A DNA stretch of 38,844 bases from Sphingopyxis sp. RIFCSPHIGHO2_12_FULL_65_19 (GTDB lineage: Bacteria; Pseudomonadota; Alphaproteobacteria; Sphingomonadales; Sphingomonadaceae). Position numbers and translations under genes: made by a program. Positions within the stretch are counted from its first letter, which is position 1. Each line of letters begins with the position of its first letter. Where the stretch lies: positions 1 through 38,844 of the forward strand of contig NZ_MIAM01000054.1 in assembly GCF_001830555.1 (NCBI RefSeq). The letters run 5' to 3'. Below the pieces are notes generated by a model, which saw only the letters and a program-made list of their open reading frames with translations, ran no database searches and had not been told where the DNA came from. Of the stretch, positions 19,290-27,589 are shown piece after piece.

Positions 19290-20261
19290 TTAAAGCCGCA
19301 CCTTTGCTTCGAGGTCCCGTCGGGCCGCGAGATATTGCGCTTCGAGTTCTGCAACAAATTCGGCGACCGGGCGCACGGCGGAAACCGGACCAATGCCCTG
19401 GCCCGAACCCCAGATGTCCTTCCACGCCTTTGCCTTCGTATTGCCGCCCGAACCGAAATTCATCGTCTTGAGGTCGCCCTCGGGCAAATTGTCGGGGTCC
19501 ATCCCCGCCGCGACGATCGACTGGCGCAGATAATTGCCATGCACGCCGGTGAAGAGGTTGGAATAGACGATGTCGGCGGCGCGGCCCTCGACGATCCCGT
19601 CCTTATAACCCTGATCCGCGTTCGCCTCTGCGGTCGCGATGAAGGCGCTGCCGATATAGGCGAGGTCGGCGCCGCACGCCTGCGCGGCGAGGATCGAGCG
19701 GCCGTGGCCGATCGCTCCCGAAAGCGCGACGGGGCCATCGAACCATTCGCGAATTTCCTGCACCAGCGCGAAAGGCGATTGTCGGCCGGCATGGCCGCCC
19801 GCGCCCGCAGCAACGGGGATCAGGCCGTCCGCGCCCTTTTCGACTGCCTTGCGGGCAAAGCGATCGTCGATGACATCGTGCAGCGTGATGCCACCCCAGC
19901 CGTGGACCGCCTGGTTAAGTTCTTCGCGCGCGCCCAGCGAGGTGATGGTGATCGGCACTTTCCATTTTTCGCATGTCGCAATGTCTTCGAGCAGGCGATC
20001 GTTCGATTTATGGACGATCTGGTTGACGGCATAGGGCGCCGACAGCCGGTCGGGATTGGCGCGGTCCCATGCCGCAAGCTCTTCGGTGATTTGATGCAGC
20101 CATTCGTCGAGCATCGACTGCGGGCGCGCGTTGAGGGCGGGAAAGCTTCCGACGACGCCGGCCTTGCATTGGGCAATCACGAGTTCCGGTCCCGACACGA
20201 TGAACAGCGGCGATCCGATTACGGGCAGGCGCAGGCGGTCGAAAATCGGGGGAAGGGCCAT
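19290..20261 (-). CDS. Nitronate monooxygenase-family flavoprotein
   Basis: A 323-aa TIM-barrel FMN enzyme of the nitronate monooxygenase (2-nitropropane dioxygenase) / FabK-like family. Motifs include RLPVIGSPLFIVSGPELVIAQC at the N-terminus, GADGLIPVAAGAGGHAGRQ at the FMN-phosphate/active-site region and GAIGHGRSILAAQACGADLAYIGSAF. These enzymes oxidise alkyl nitronates such as propionate-3-nitronate. The start at 20261 has GGAGAG upstream. It converges with the TPR gene across a 153-bp gap. Confidence 0.9.
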   Translation of the reverse strand: MALPPIFDRLRLPVIGSPLFIVSGPELVIAQCKAGVVGSFPALNARPQSMLDEWLHQITEELAAWDRANPDRLSAPYAVNQIVHKSNDRLLEDIATCEKWKVPITITSLGAREELNQAVHGWGGITLHDVIDDRFARKAVEKGADGLIPVAAGAGGHAGRQSPFALVQEIREWFDGPVALSGAIGHGRSILAAQACGADLAYIGSAFIATAEANADQGYKDGIVEGRAADIVYSNLFTGVHGNYLRQSIVAAGMDPDNLPEGDLKTMNFGSGGNTKAKAWKDIWGSGQGIGPVSAVRPVAEFVAELEAQYLAARRDLEAKVRL

Positions 20262-20366
20262 GAATCACTCTCCGGTTGCCATTTGAAACTAACCTTAACG
20301 TAAACGGAAAGCGGTGCAAGAGCTTCCGGCTGGTCCCGTGCCCGATCGGCCTGTTGTCTGACGCGA

Positions 20367-20393
20367 AAAAGGCGGCTGCCACGCCGCCTTTTC
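20367..20393 (-). terminator. Rho-independent terminator
   Basis: A GGCGGC/GCCGCC stem (20371-20376 with 20383-20388) encloses a 6-nt loop and has AAAAA on one side and TTTT on the other. Read on the minus strand it ends in TTTTT, 17 bp after the stop of the small membrane-protein gene. It can also act in the plus direction. Confidence 0.85.
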
Positions 20394-20409
20394 CATATTT
20401 TCCAGACTA

Positions 20410-20904
20410 TCAGGCGGCCATGGGGCGACGGCTTGACTTGAAGGCCAGATAGCCAAGGGCAAGCATGGCGAGCAGCAGAGCGCCCTGGGCAGCGGCAAAG
20501 GGGGGCTCGGTTCCATTGGGCGCCAGGGCATTCAGCGCCGGCACTTTCAGGAAGGACTGCACGACGAGGACAAACAGGTTCAGCCAGAGCCCGATCGTGG
20601 CGGTCACGGCAAAAACCGGCGCCGCGCGCCCGACGAGCTTGCGTCCGTACCAGGCCCAGAAAGCGATCGCGAGCACCAGCGTCGAGACAATTCCGGTGCC
20701 CAGCGCCGGGGTGAAGGCGACGATCGGGAAAAGAAAGCCGGTGAGGCTGGTGAGCAGTGTCGTCCAGAGGAAGATGCCCATGGTGCGGGGCAGGATGCGT
20801 CCCCGGGCAAAGGCCGGGAGGGCGATGAGGCCTGCACCGATGCCGACGAAACTGATCGCGACATGGAGGGCAGTGAATTGCGGAATGGTCAAACCGAGGA
20901 TCAT
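20410..20904 (-). CDS. Small integral membrane protein, function unknown
   Basis: A 164-aa protein with four to five hydrophobic segments (about 10-30, 42-62, 70-88, 98-118 and 138-155) and no recognisable catalytic motif. A start at 20904 is supported by AAGGAG at good spacing. It is followed by a clear terminator and preceded by the alpha/beta-hydrolase gene and an intervening hairpin, so it may be transcribed both alone and with that gene. It looks like a conserved inner-membrane hypothetical protein; no function is assigned. Confidence 0.8.
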   Translation of the reverse strand: MILGLTIPQFTALHVAISFVGIGAGLIALPAFARGRILPRTMGIFLWTTLLTSLTGFLFPIVAFTPALGTGIVSTLVLAIAFWAWYGRKLVGRAAPVFAVTATIGLWLNLFVLVVQSFLKVPALNALAPNGTEPPFAAAQGALLLAMLALGYLAFKSSRRPMAA

Positions 20905-20927
20905 GTCACGTCTCCTTGAAAGGCGAG

Positions 20928-20968
20928 GAGGCGCGGCCCATCCCAGAAAATCCTGGGGCCCGCGCCTC
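20928..20968 (-). terminator. Intergenic hairpin after alpha/beta-hydrolase gene
   Basis: Arms GAGGCGCGG (20928-20936) and CCGCGCCTC (20960-20968) are perfect inverted repeats, extended by internal CCCAG/CTGGG pairing. Read on the minus strand it lies 8 bp after the hydrolase stop and is followed by a short T stretch (CGCCTTTC). It is probably a terminator or attenuator before the membrane-protein gene. Confidence 0.6.
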
Positions 20969-20975
20969 TGCCTTA

Positions 20976-21803
20976 TCAGCTGTTGATGAAGTCGAGAAGA
21001 TCGGCGTTGAAGCGGTCCTGTTCGGTCACCGTCAGGCCGTGGCTGCCGCCCTTGTAGACCTTGAGCACCGCCTGCTTGACGATCTGGACGGTCGCCAGCG
21101 CCGCGGCGCCGATCGGCACGATCTGGTCGTCGTCGCCATGAAGGACGAGCGTTGGCTTGTCGAACTTCTTCAAATCCTCGTTGAAATCGCTTTCCGAAAA
21201 GGCGCGGATGCTGTCGAGCAGACCCTTGAGGCCGCCGTTCATGCCCTGCCGCACAAATTCGTCGCGCACCGCTTCGCTGACCGCTGCGCCGTCGCGGTTA
21301 TAGCCGTAGAAGGGCAGCGTCAGGTCTTTGAAAAACTGCGGGCGGTTGTCGAACGTGCCCTTGCGGATGCCGTCGAAGACGTCGATCGGCAGGCCGTCGG
21401 GGTTCGCTTCGGTCTTCAGCATCAGCGGGGGCACCGCGCCGATCAGAGCGACTTTGGCGACCCGTGACGTGCCGTGGCGGCCGATATAGCGGGTAACTTC
21501 GCCGCCGCCGGTCGAATGGCCGACCAGGATGACGTCCTTGAGATCCAGCTGTTCGATCAGTTCGGCAAGATCGTCGGCATATTGATCCATATTATTATTG
21601 TCCCAGACCTGGTCCGAACGGCCGTGGCTGCGGCGGTCGTGGGCAATGGTGCGGAAGCCCTGGTTCGCGAAGAAGACCATCTGGGCGTCCCAGGCGTCGG
21701 CCGACAGCGGCCAGCCGTGCGAGAAGACGATCGGCTGTGCGTCCTTCGGACCCCAGTCCTTGAAGAAGATGTTGGTGCCGTCCTTGGTGGTGATCGTGGT
21801 CAT
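20976..21803 (-). CDS. Alpha/beta hydrolase, non-haem chloroperoxidase-like
   Basis: A 275-aa protein of the cofactor-free haloperoxidase/arylesterase branch. Motifs are [15 protein letters not shown], the oxyanion loop [13 protein letters not shown], nucleophile Ser97 in [10 protein letters not shown], Asp in [11 protein letters not shown] and His in GGSHGLTVT. Such enzymes are esterases or perhydrolases; the halogenation activity seen in vitro is a side reaction. ATG 21803 has AAAGGAA upstream and starts at the family N-terminus; the same frame happens to be open far beyond it because of high GC, but that extension is antisense to other genes. It is divergent from an AraC-type regulator. 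Confidence 0.92.
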   Translation of the reverse strand: MTTITTKDGTNIFFKDWGPKDAQPIVFSHGWPLSADAWDAQMVFFANQGFRTIAHDRRSHGRSDQVWDNNNMDQYADDLAELIEQLDLKDVILVGHSTGGGEVTRYIGRHGTSRVAKVALIGAVPPLMLKTEANPDGLPIDVFDGIRKGTFDNRPQFFKDLTLPFYGYNRDGAAVSEAVRDEFVRQGMNGGLKGLLDSIRAFSESDFNEDLKKFDKPTLVLHGDDDQIVPIGAAALATVQIVKQAVLKVYKGGSHGLTVTEQDRFNADLLDFINS

Positions 21804-21929
21804 GATATGGTTCCTTTCGATGGGGCGGGCGGGGTGTCCGTCCCGGTGATCTGGAAATACGCCGCGTCGCTCTTGCGCGGTATTGGCGGATACGACATTA
21901 TCCGGGCCGATTCCGACAAAGGAGCCGCC

Positions 21930-22943
21930 ATGCCCAGATTGAAGGTCCCCGACGCCGCGAATGTGCCGCTGGTCGAGGTCGGGATGATGACCTATCCCGA
22001 CTGCCAGATGGGCATGGTGCACGGCATCACCGACCTGTTCGACGTCGCCGGGCGCTTTGCGGTCGAGCATGGGCGTCGCCCGATCCGCGCGAGCTACTGG
22101 CGATTGATGGACGGCGGCGGCTTCGCGCGATGCCATGACAGCCATCCTGCCGAACCGGTGTCCAACGCCCCGGCGGTGCTGATCGCGCCGGGCAGCCTGC
22201 ACAAGCTGCTCGAGCCGGGCGAGGTCGAGCCCTATGCCCGCTGGCTGCTGGACCGCCATGCAAACGGCGCGGTGCTTGCGTCCAATTGCGGCGGTGCCTT
22301 TGCGCTTGCGGCGACCGGGCTGCTTGCGGGGCGCCCCGCGACGACGCACTGGTTTTTTGCCGAAGAGTTCAAAAGCCGCTTTCCGGACGTGCGGATGGAG
22401 GCCGACCGAATGGTGGTCGATGACGGCGATATCGTCACCGCAGGCGGGTTGATGGCGTGGACCGACCTGGGGCTGCGCATCGTCGAGCGGCTGCTCGGAC
22501 CGACGGTGATGATGGAAACCGCGCGGTTCCTGCTGATCGATCCGTCGGGGCGCGAACAAAAGAATTATGCGAGCTTTGCGCCGAAGCTGACGCATGGCGA
22601 CGAGCCGGTGTTGAAGGTGCAGCACTGGTTGCAGGCGCGCGGCGCGAGGCCGGTGTCGGTCGCCGAAATGGCCGGCGAGGCAAGGATGGAGGAGCGGACC
22701 TTCCAGCGCCGGTTCAAGGCTGCGACCGGCATGACCCCGGTCGAATATGTCCAGCATCTGCGTGTCGGCAAGGCGCGCGAGCTGCTCGAATTTACCAGGC
22801 GCACCGTGGACCAGATCGCCTGGGCCGTGGGATATGAAGATGCGGCGGCGTTCCGCAAATTGTTCCACCGCCTGATCGGGCTGTCGCCGCACGAATATCG
22901 GCAGCGTTTTTCGACCCCGCGGTCGCTGGCGGAGGTCGCCTGA
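21930..22943 (+). CDS. GlxA-type AraC-family transcriptional regulator
   Basis: A 337-aa regulator. The N-terminal two thirds are a DJ-1/PfpI (class I glutamine amidotransferase-like) domain with [19 protein letters not shown] around the nucleophile-elbow position, and the C-terminal 100 residues are an AraC double helix-turn-helix ([39 protein letters not shown]). GGAG at 21921-21924 supports ATG 21930. It is transcribed divergently from the alpha/beta-hydrolase across 126 bp, so control of that gene is likely. Confidence 0.93.
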   Translation: MPRLKVPDAANVPLVEVGMMTYPDCQMGMVHGITDLFDVAGRFAVEHGRRPIRASYWRLMDGGGFARCHDSHPAEPVSNAPAVLIAPGSLHKLLEPGEVEPYARWLLDRHANGAVLASNCGGAFALAATGLLAGRPATTHWFFAEEFKSRFPDVRMEADRMVVDDGDIVTAGGLMAWTDLGLRIVERLLGPTVMMETARFLLIDPSGREQKNYASFAPKLTHGDEPVLKVQHWLQARGARPVSVAEMAGEARMEERTFQRRFKAATGMTPVEYVQHLRVGKARELLEFTRRTVDQIAWAVGYEDAAAFRKLFHRLIGLSPHEYRQRFSTPRSLAEVA

Positions 22944-23033
22944 AATTTTTTCCCGGGCTCGTGTCGATTTGGCGGCAGGTCGTTCGTCATATGGGCAGGA
23001 GCCGCTGTTGGCCCGGCAAAAAGGAGAGAGACG

Positions 23034-23465
23034 ATGCGTGTGATGGTGTTCGTAAAGGCGACCGAGGACAGCGAACAGGGTATGCAACCGTCGCCCGAGC
23101 TCAGCCAGATGTTCATCGACATGGGCAAGTTCAACGAGGAACTGGTCAATGCCGGCGTGCTGGTCGCGGGCGACGGGCTCAAGCCCTCGTCGTTCGGCAA
23201 GCGGGTCGCGTTCGACGGCCCCAGCCGCACCGTGATCGACGGGCCGTTCGCCGAAACGCGCGAACTGGTCGCCGGTTACTGGATCTGGGACGTCAAGGAC
23301 ATGGACGAGGCGGTCGAATGGGTGAAACGCTGTCCCAACCCGATGTTCGGGCCGAGCGACATCGAGATCCGTCCCTTTTACGAAATGGAGGATTTCGGTG
23401 ATGTCATCCCGGACGAAGCCGCCGCGATCCACGATGGCGTGGGCGAGAAGCTTGCGAACCGCTGA
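23034..23465 (+). CDS. YCII-related DGPF-domain protein
   Basis: A 143-aa protein of the YciI/DGPF family. The signature DGPF is present in [18 protein letters not shown], and the N-terminal strand [14 protein letters not shown] and the [17 protein letters not shown] helix are typical. Genes of this family are habitually next to ECF42-type sigma factors, as here: the sigma gene starts 40 bp downstream. The biochemical role is unknown; a small-molecule-binding ferredoxin-like fold is expected. GGAG at correct spacing precedes the ATG. Confidence 0.92.
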   Translation: MRVMVFVKATEDSEQGMQPSPELSQMFIDMGKFNEELVNAGVLVAGDGLKPSSFGKRVAFDGPSRTVIDGPFAETRELVAGYWIWDVKDMDEAVEWVKRCPNPMFGPSDIEIRPFYEMEDFGDVIPDEAAAIHDGVGEKLANR

Positions 23466-23505
23466 TCCGATGATCGCGCCCGCCATGCGCCGCGCCGCGT
23501 AGCGC

Positions 23506-24768
23506 ATGGCGGCGGACCCCAGCCACCGGGCGATCGAGGCCGTGTTCCGCATCGAGCGGGCGCGGTTGATCGCCTCGCTTGCACGGATGACAGGCGACGT
23601 CGACCGGGCGGAGGAACTGGCGCAGGAGGCGCTGCTGATTGCGCTGACCGATTGGCCCAGGAGCGGCGTGCCCGACCGGCCCGGCGCCTGGTTGGCCGCC
23701 GCCGCGAAACGGCGGTTGATCGACGGCGTGCGGCATCGGTCGATGCGGGAGCGCAAACATGCCGAAATTGCCCGCGAACTGGCCGCGGACCAGGAAATGA
23801 GCGGCGAGGCTGTCGGGGCGGCGCTCGACGATCCGCTGGGCGACGAATTGCTGGGGCTGATCTTTGCCGCCTGCCATCCGGTGATTTCGCCGGAAGCACG
23901 GGCGGCGCTGACGCTGCGGCTGGTCGGCGGGCTGACGACCCAGGAAATTGCGCGGGCCTTTCTGTCGAACGAGGCGACGATCGCGGCGCGGATCACCCGG
24001 GCCAAAAAGGCGATCGGCAAGGCCGGGGTCCAGTTTGCGGTGCCGCGGGGCGCCGAACTGGCGGAGCGGCTGGGGTCGGTGCTGGAAGTCATCTACCTGA
24101 TCTTCAACGAAGGCTATGCGGCGACCGCAGGGCCGTCGCTCGTCCGTCTGCCGCTTTGCGGCGAAGCGCAGCGGCTGGGGCGCATCCTTGCCGCGTTGAT
24201 GCCCGACCAGCCCGACGTGCTGGGATTGCTGGCGCTGGTCGAAATCCAGTCGTCGCGGCTGGCGGCGCGGACCGGACCCGATGGGCGCTTCGTGCCGTTG
24301 ACCGAACAGAACCGGGCGCGCTGGGACCAGCTGCTGATCCGCCGCGGGCTGGCCGCGCTGGACCGCGCCGAGGCGCTGGGCGGTGGCGACGGCCCCTATG
24401 TTTTGCAGGCGGCGCTGGCGGCGTGCCATGCCCGGGCGCGCACCGCGGACGCGACCGACTGGGCGCGGATCGCGGCGCTTTACGACCGGCTGGGCCAGGT
24501 CATGCCGTCGCCGGTGGTCGCGCTGAACCGCGCCGTCGCATACAGCATGGCGTTCGGCCCCGACGCGGGGTTGCGGCTGGTCGACGAGATCGCCGACGCG
24601 GCGCTGCTCCGCAACTATGCGCCCTTGCCCGCGGCACGCGGCGATTTTCTGTTTCGCGCCGGACGCCGCGACGAAGCGCAGGCGGCGTTCGAGGCGGCGG
24701 CGGCGCTGACCGGCAACGAGCGCGAGCGCGCGTTCCTGCTCGATCGCGCCGCAGCGTGCACACGGTGA
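23506..24768 (+). CDS. ECF42-type RNA polymerase sigma factor with C-terminal extension
   Basis: A 420-aa extracytoplasmic-function sigma factor. Region 2 lies at about 12-80 ([23 protein letters not shown] is its start; [18 protein letters not shown] follows) and region 4 at about 125-175 ([20 protein letters not shown]). The remaining ~230 residues are a helical, TPR-like domain characteristic of ECF42, which works without a classical anti-sigma factor and is usually paired with DGPF proteins. An in-frame TAG a few codons upstream fixes the start at or after 23506. No anti-sigma gene is adjacent. Confidence 0.92.
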   Translation: MAADPSHRAIEAVFRIERARLIASLARMTGDVDRAEELAQEALLIALTDWPRSGVPDRPGAWLAAAAKRRLIDGVRHRSMRERKHAEIARELAADQEMSGEAVGAALDDPLGDELLGLIFAACHPVISPEARAALTLRLVGGLTTQEIARAFLSNEATIAARITRAKKAIGKAGVQFAVPRGAELAERLGSVLEVIYLIFNEGYAATAGPSLVRLPLCGEAQRLGRILAALMPDQPDVLGLLALVEIQSSRLAARTGPDGRFVPLTEQNRARWDQLLIRRGLAALDRAEALGGGDGPYVLQAALAACHARARTADATDWARIAALYDRLGQVMPSPVVALNRAVAYSMAFGPDAGLRLVDEIADAALLRNYAPLPAARGDFLFRAGRRDEAQAAFEAAAALTGNERERAFLLDRAAACTR

Positions 24769-24773
24769 CCGGC

Positions 24774-25436
24774 ATGCGGATCGAGACGATCGGCGCCGAG
24801 GCGCAGCCGCTGGCGATCCTCGACGATTTTGCCCCCGACCCCGACGCCCTGCGGCGCTTTGCCATGGCGGCCGATTTCACCCCGGCGCTCAACCATTTTC
24901 CCGGCGTTCGGGCGGCGCTGCCCGACGCCTATCTGCACCACCAGCTGCCGGTCATTGCGGCGGCGGCGGGCGAAGCGTTCGGGGTCGCCGGGCCGGTCAA
25001 GGTGGTCGACGCCAGCTTTTCGATCGTGTCGACCCCCGCCGAGGCGCTGAGCATCGCGCAGCGGCTGCCACATGTCGATGCCTTTACCGCCGACCGCATC
25101 GCGCTGGTCCATTATCTGTCGCCGGAGGGCGGCGATGGGACGGCATTTTTCCAGCACCGGGCGACGGGGTTCGAGACGGTCGACACGGCCCGCCGCGACC
25201 TGTTTTTCCGTCACCTTGACATGCAGATGCGCCATGGCGGGGTGCCGCCGCCCGAATATGTGCGGGGCGACACGCCCCTGTTCACGTGCATCCGAACCGA
25301 ACCCGCCCAGTATAACCGCGCGCTGCTCTATCGCAGCTGGAATCTCCACAGCGGGGCGATCTCGCCCGCCAATCCCTTGTCGGCGGACGCCCGCACCGGG
25401 CGGCTGACGGTGACCGGATTCCTGTCGATCGGTTAG
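24774..25436 (+). CDS. DUF6445-like protein (2OG-Fe(II)-oxygenase-like fold)
   Basis: A 220-aa protein resembling the DUF6445 family of sphingomonads and caulobacters, whose members are commonly found near tryptophan-halogenase-like and SapC-like genes. Visible features are an N-terminal ILDDFAPDPDALRRFA, a central VHYLSPEGGDGTAFFQHRATGF segment and a C-terminal NRALLYRSWNLHSGAI; the latter two look like a cupin/2-oxoglutarate oxygenase core, but the metal ligands are not certain. A GTG at 24765 overlaps the sigma-factor stop (GTGA); the ATG at 24774 is taken. Translational coupling to the sigma gene is likely. Confidence 0.78.
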   Translation: MRIETIGAEAQPLAILDDFAPDPDALRRFAMAADFTPALNHFPGVRAALPDAYLHHQLPVIAAAAGEAFGVAGPVKVVDASFSIVSTPAEALSIAQRLPHVDAFTADRIALVHYLSPEGGDGTAFFQHRATGFETVDTARRDLFFRHLDMQMRHGGVPPPEYVRGDTPLFTCIRTEPAQYNRALLYRSWNLHSGAISPANPLSADARTGRLTVTGFLSIG

Positions 25437-25729
25437 CGTCCGGGCAAGCGAAGCCGGGGCGCGCGGCGCGGCGTGATCGTCAAGTTGTTTGTCGATTCGA
25501 TCGTGCCGCTCGTCGAACGCCGGGGCGGGGACGGCGACGGGTATGGCAATGAAATATTATATCTTTTCCCGGTTCGCCGCCGATTTCCGGCGCACGGTCC
25601 GGACGTCTGCGCGGACCATGGCGCGGCAAGGAGACATACAGCCGACCCATTTTTCGCCCCGGCGGCGGTCATGGCCCGACAGGCCGCGCAACCGTCCCCT
25701 TCGTTTCCCCCACCGAAGGCCTTTTTCCC
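25437..25729. other. 293-bp gap with no supported gene
   Basis: Nothing coding is supported on either strand. An A+T patch at 25551-25566 (GAAATATTATATCTTT) in otherwise GC-rich sequence could hold a -10 element for the small gene downstream. No terminator with a T-run was seen. Confidence 0.4.
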
Positions 25730-26029
25730 ATGAAGTTCCCCCAATCCCATTCCGGCAGTTCGGGCGGCAGCCCCTGCGATTGCCTGCCGCGCCCCGAATC
25801 GCCGCCGGTCGCGGCGCCGACGCTGACGACCTTTGTCCTGCGATACCGCGACGCGTGGTTCGGCATGGAAAAGCGCGTGGCGTTCGAGGCCGAGGATGTC
25901 GCCGCGGCGCTGGCGATGATGGAGCGCGAGCCGATCGGCGATTGGGCCGAATTGACGCAGGACGGCGCGCTGATCTGTCGCCGCGGCCACGAACCGGGCG
26001 ACGCGCCCGATTATTGGGTCGTCGACTGA
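25730..26029 (+). CDS. Small hypothetical protein
   Basis: A 99-aa protein that I do not recognise. The first 30 residues are Ser/Pro-rich with a CDC pair and look disordered; residues 32-80 have an alternating strand/helix pattern (TTFVLRYRDAWFGMEKRVAFEAEDVAAALAMME, described as two segments) reminiscent of small alpha/beta domains that handle a host signal. AAGG lies upstream of the ATG. Codon use (strong GC3) supports coding. No partner gene is obvious. Confidence 0.65.
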   Translation: MKFPQSHSGSSGGSPCDCLPRPESPPVAAPTLTTFVLRYRDAWFGMEKRVAFEAEDVAAALAMMEREPIGDWAELTQDGALICRRGHEPGDAPDYWVVD

Positions 26030-26313
26030 ACGCCTGACGCCGCAGCCTGGGACAACCGGCGGCCCAGCACCGCGCCCGGGGTCAGCTGCTCGCGCTTTGA
26101 CGCGGCGTTTCGTCGTCGGCGGGCGGCGGGAAATTGGTGCGACGCTCGCCGCCGGAGATGCCGTTGTGGCAACAGCTTCGTGGGCGGCACCGCCCTGCGC
26201 CCCGCAAGGCTCGGTTCGTCCCATGCGCGCCACGGCCAGGCGGCCCGTCGTTAGCCAGCGCCGCCGCGCGCCGTCATGGTCGGCTTTCCCAACCATCAAA
26301 CAGGAGACACGCC

Positions 26314-26880
26314 ATGAAAAAGCCGTTCGGCTTTATCGCATTACTGTGCCTTGCGGGCACGGCCGTTTATGGAGCGCCGGTGCTGGCGGCGCCGGGCAAT
26401 CCCGCACCGACCGCCGCGCCCGCGTCGATGCTGACGCCGGGCACCAAAGTGCATGACTCGGCCGGCGAGGTCGTCGGGACGATCGTGCAGGTCGAAGGCG
26501 GCCGGGTTGCGGTCGCGGTCGGCAACAATGGGATCGTCGTGCCCGCCAACGCCTTTGTGCAGACCGGCAAGGGGCCGGCGCTGAACGTGACGAAGGCCGA
26601 GCTGGTCGCATCGGTCCAGCAGGCCGCACAGAAAAATGCTGCCGCGCTCGACAAGGAATTGAAGGTCGGGGCCAATGTCAGCAGCGCCGGCGGCAACAGC
26701 GTGCTGGGGCAGGTCAAGGCGGTGAACGCCGACGCCGCGGTGCTGGCGACGGGGAAAGGCGACGTGACGCTGCCGCGGTCGATGCTGTTCGCGACCAAGA
26801 CCGGGCTGGCCGCCAATCTGTCGGGCAAGCAGTTCGCGGCGGCGGTCGCCAAGGCGAAGGGCGCCGCGCCCGGCCAGTGA
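26314..26880 (+). CDS. Exported protein with two PRC-barrel-like repeats
   Basis: A 188-aa secreted protein. CAGGAGA precedes ATG 26314 and the signal peptide ends near APVLAA (residue 26). The mature part holds two related modules: about 42-95 (GTKVHDSAGEVVGTIVQVEG...ANAFVQTGKG) and about 113-170 (GANVSSAGGNSVLGQVKAVN...RSMLFATKTG). Each has the strand pattern of a PRC-barrel: a Gly/Val strand, an x-Gly-x-Val strand, a hydrophobic strand and a terminal Pro. The role is unknown, probably a periplasmic surface or stress-related protein. Confidence 0.82.
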   Translation: MKKPFGFIALLCLAGTAVYGAPVLAAPGNPAPTAAPASMLTPGTKVHDSAGEVVGTIVQVEGGRVAVAVGNNGIVVPANAFVQTGKGPALNVTKAELVASVQQAAQKNAAALDKELKVGANVSSAGGNSVLGQVKAVNADAAVLATGKGDVTLPRSMLFATKTGLAANLSGKQFAAAVAKAKGAAPGQ

Positions 26881-26946
26881 CGCGCTGCGGAAGAGGGGAG
26901 CGGGGGCGTCGCGGTTCCGTTGGCTGCGCCCGCCCGCGGCGTGCCT

Positions 26947-27168
26947 TTAGCGGCCTGGCGGGCGATAGAAACGGTAGCGGGTGACGGCGCCCTCGATCAG
27001 GTGGCTGGCGAGGCGCAGGCGGATTTCGTCGGCACCGGCGCCCGTCGTGCAGACGAGGTGGGTGCCGCCCGATGGCAGCGGCTCGATCGCGCTGACGCTG
27101 ATCCCGGCGGCGGTGCAGAGGGCGTTCACCTCGCTTTCGGGCAAAGCGAGGTTCATCGCGCGGCTCAT
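26947..27168 (-). CDS. Small hypothetical protein coupled to antitoxin-like gene
   Basis: A 73-aa protein of unknown function whose ATG overlaps the stop of the preceding gene (ATGA). It is not similar to RES-domain toxins, which are far longer. The middle, IEPLPSGGTHLVCTTGAGAD, and the end, GAVTRYRFYRPPGR, suggest a compact alpha/beta fold with a basic tail. The coupling suggests a functional relation with the DUF2384-like protein upstream. Confidence 0.65.
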   Translation of the reverse strand: MSRAMNLALPESEVNALCTAAGISVSAIEPLPSGGTHLVCTTGAGADEIRLRLASHLIEGAVTRYRFYRPPGR

Positions 27169-27461
27169 TCGGCGGCGGCCGGGCCCGGCGACCAGGCGCG
27201 GATCGCGTCGGCGACGCGGGCATAGCCTTCGGCGCTGGCGGTCGCGAGCGCGAGGGGGCGGCCGCCGAGCGCGGGATTTTCTTCGTTGAGGAACGCCAGC
27301 GCCGGGTCACGGCCGCCCATCGTCAGAAAGGCGAGGCTGCTGATATTGCCCTGGCGCCGCGCATCGTCGCGGGGCAGCGGCGTGCGTTTCGGGCGAAAGA
27401 GGCGGCTCGAGTGCGACTTTGCGGTCGTAAGAGCGGTATCGGGCAGGGCTTTGGGATTCAT
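27165..27461 (-). CDS. MbcA/ParS/Xre-type (DUF2384-like) antitoxin-domain protein
   Basis: A 98-aa protein. Residues about 55-90, with ALAFLNEENPALGGRPLALA followed by TASAEGYARVADAIRAW, fit the DUF2384 antitoxin C-terminal domain, in which an invariant N-P-x-L-G-G-R-x-P-like turn and a late G-x-x-x-V helix are characteristic. The N-terminal half is basic and lacks a clear Xre helix-turn-helix. GAGGAG precedes the start. In classical loci the next gene is a RES-domain NAD-degrading toxin; here it is a 73-aa protein instead. The assignment is by motif only. Confidence 0.6.
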   Translation of the reverse strand: MNPKALPDTALTTAKSHSSRLFRPKRTPLPRDDARRQGNISSLAFLTMGGRDPALAFLNEENPALGGRPLALATASAEGYARVADAIRAWSPGPAAAE

Positions 27462-27555
27462 AGGGCGCGGCTCCTCTGGCGTAAGCGGGAGCGCGCACGT
27501 CTCTCAGCCGCGGCGGCCTACGAAAACGCGTGCCGCGATGAGCATGATATGGGGT

Positions 27556-27589
27556 GGCGGCGGTCCCATTGTAAGGGCCGCCGCCTTTT
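27556..27589. terminator. Hairpin after leuA
   Basis: GGCGGCGG (27556-27563) pairs with CCGCCGCC (27578-27585), and an inner CCC/GGG extends the stem. It ends 2 bp beyond the leuA stop codon. TTTT follows only in the plus direction, so for leuA it is a strong hairpin without a T-tract. Confidence 0.6.

Noticed and set aside
21804..24092. Upstream extension of the alpha/beta-hydrolase frame to a 1038-codon protein
   Set aside because: The hydrolase begins at ATG 21803 with a ribosome-binding site. The rest is antisense to the AraC-type, DGPF and sigma-factor genes.
26030..26313. 284-bp gap between two small genes
   Set aside because: Open frames here are short extensions or shadows with no start signal; no RNA gene or repeat seen.
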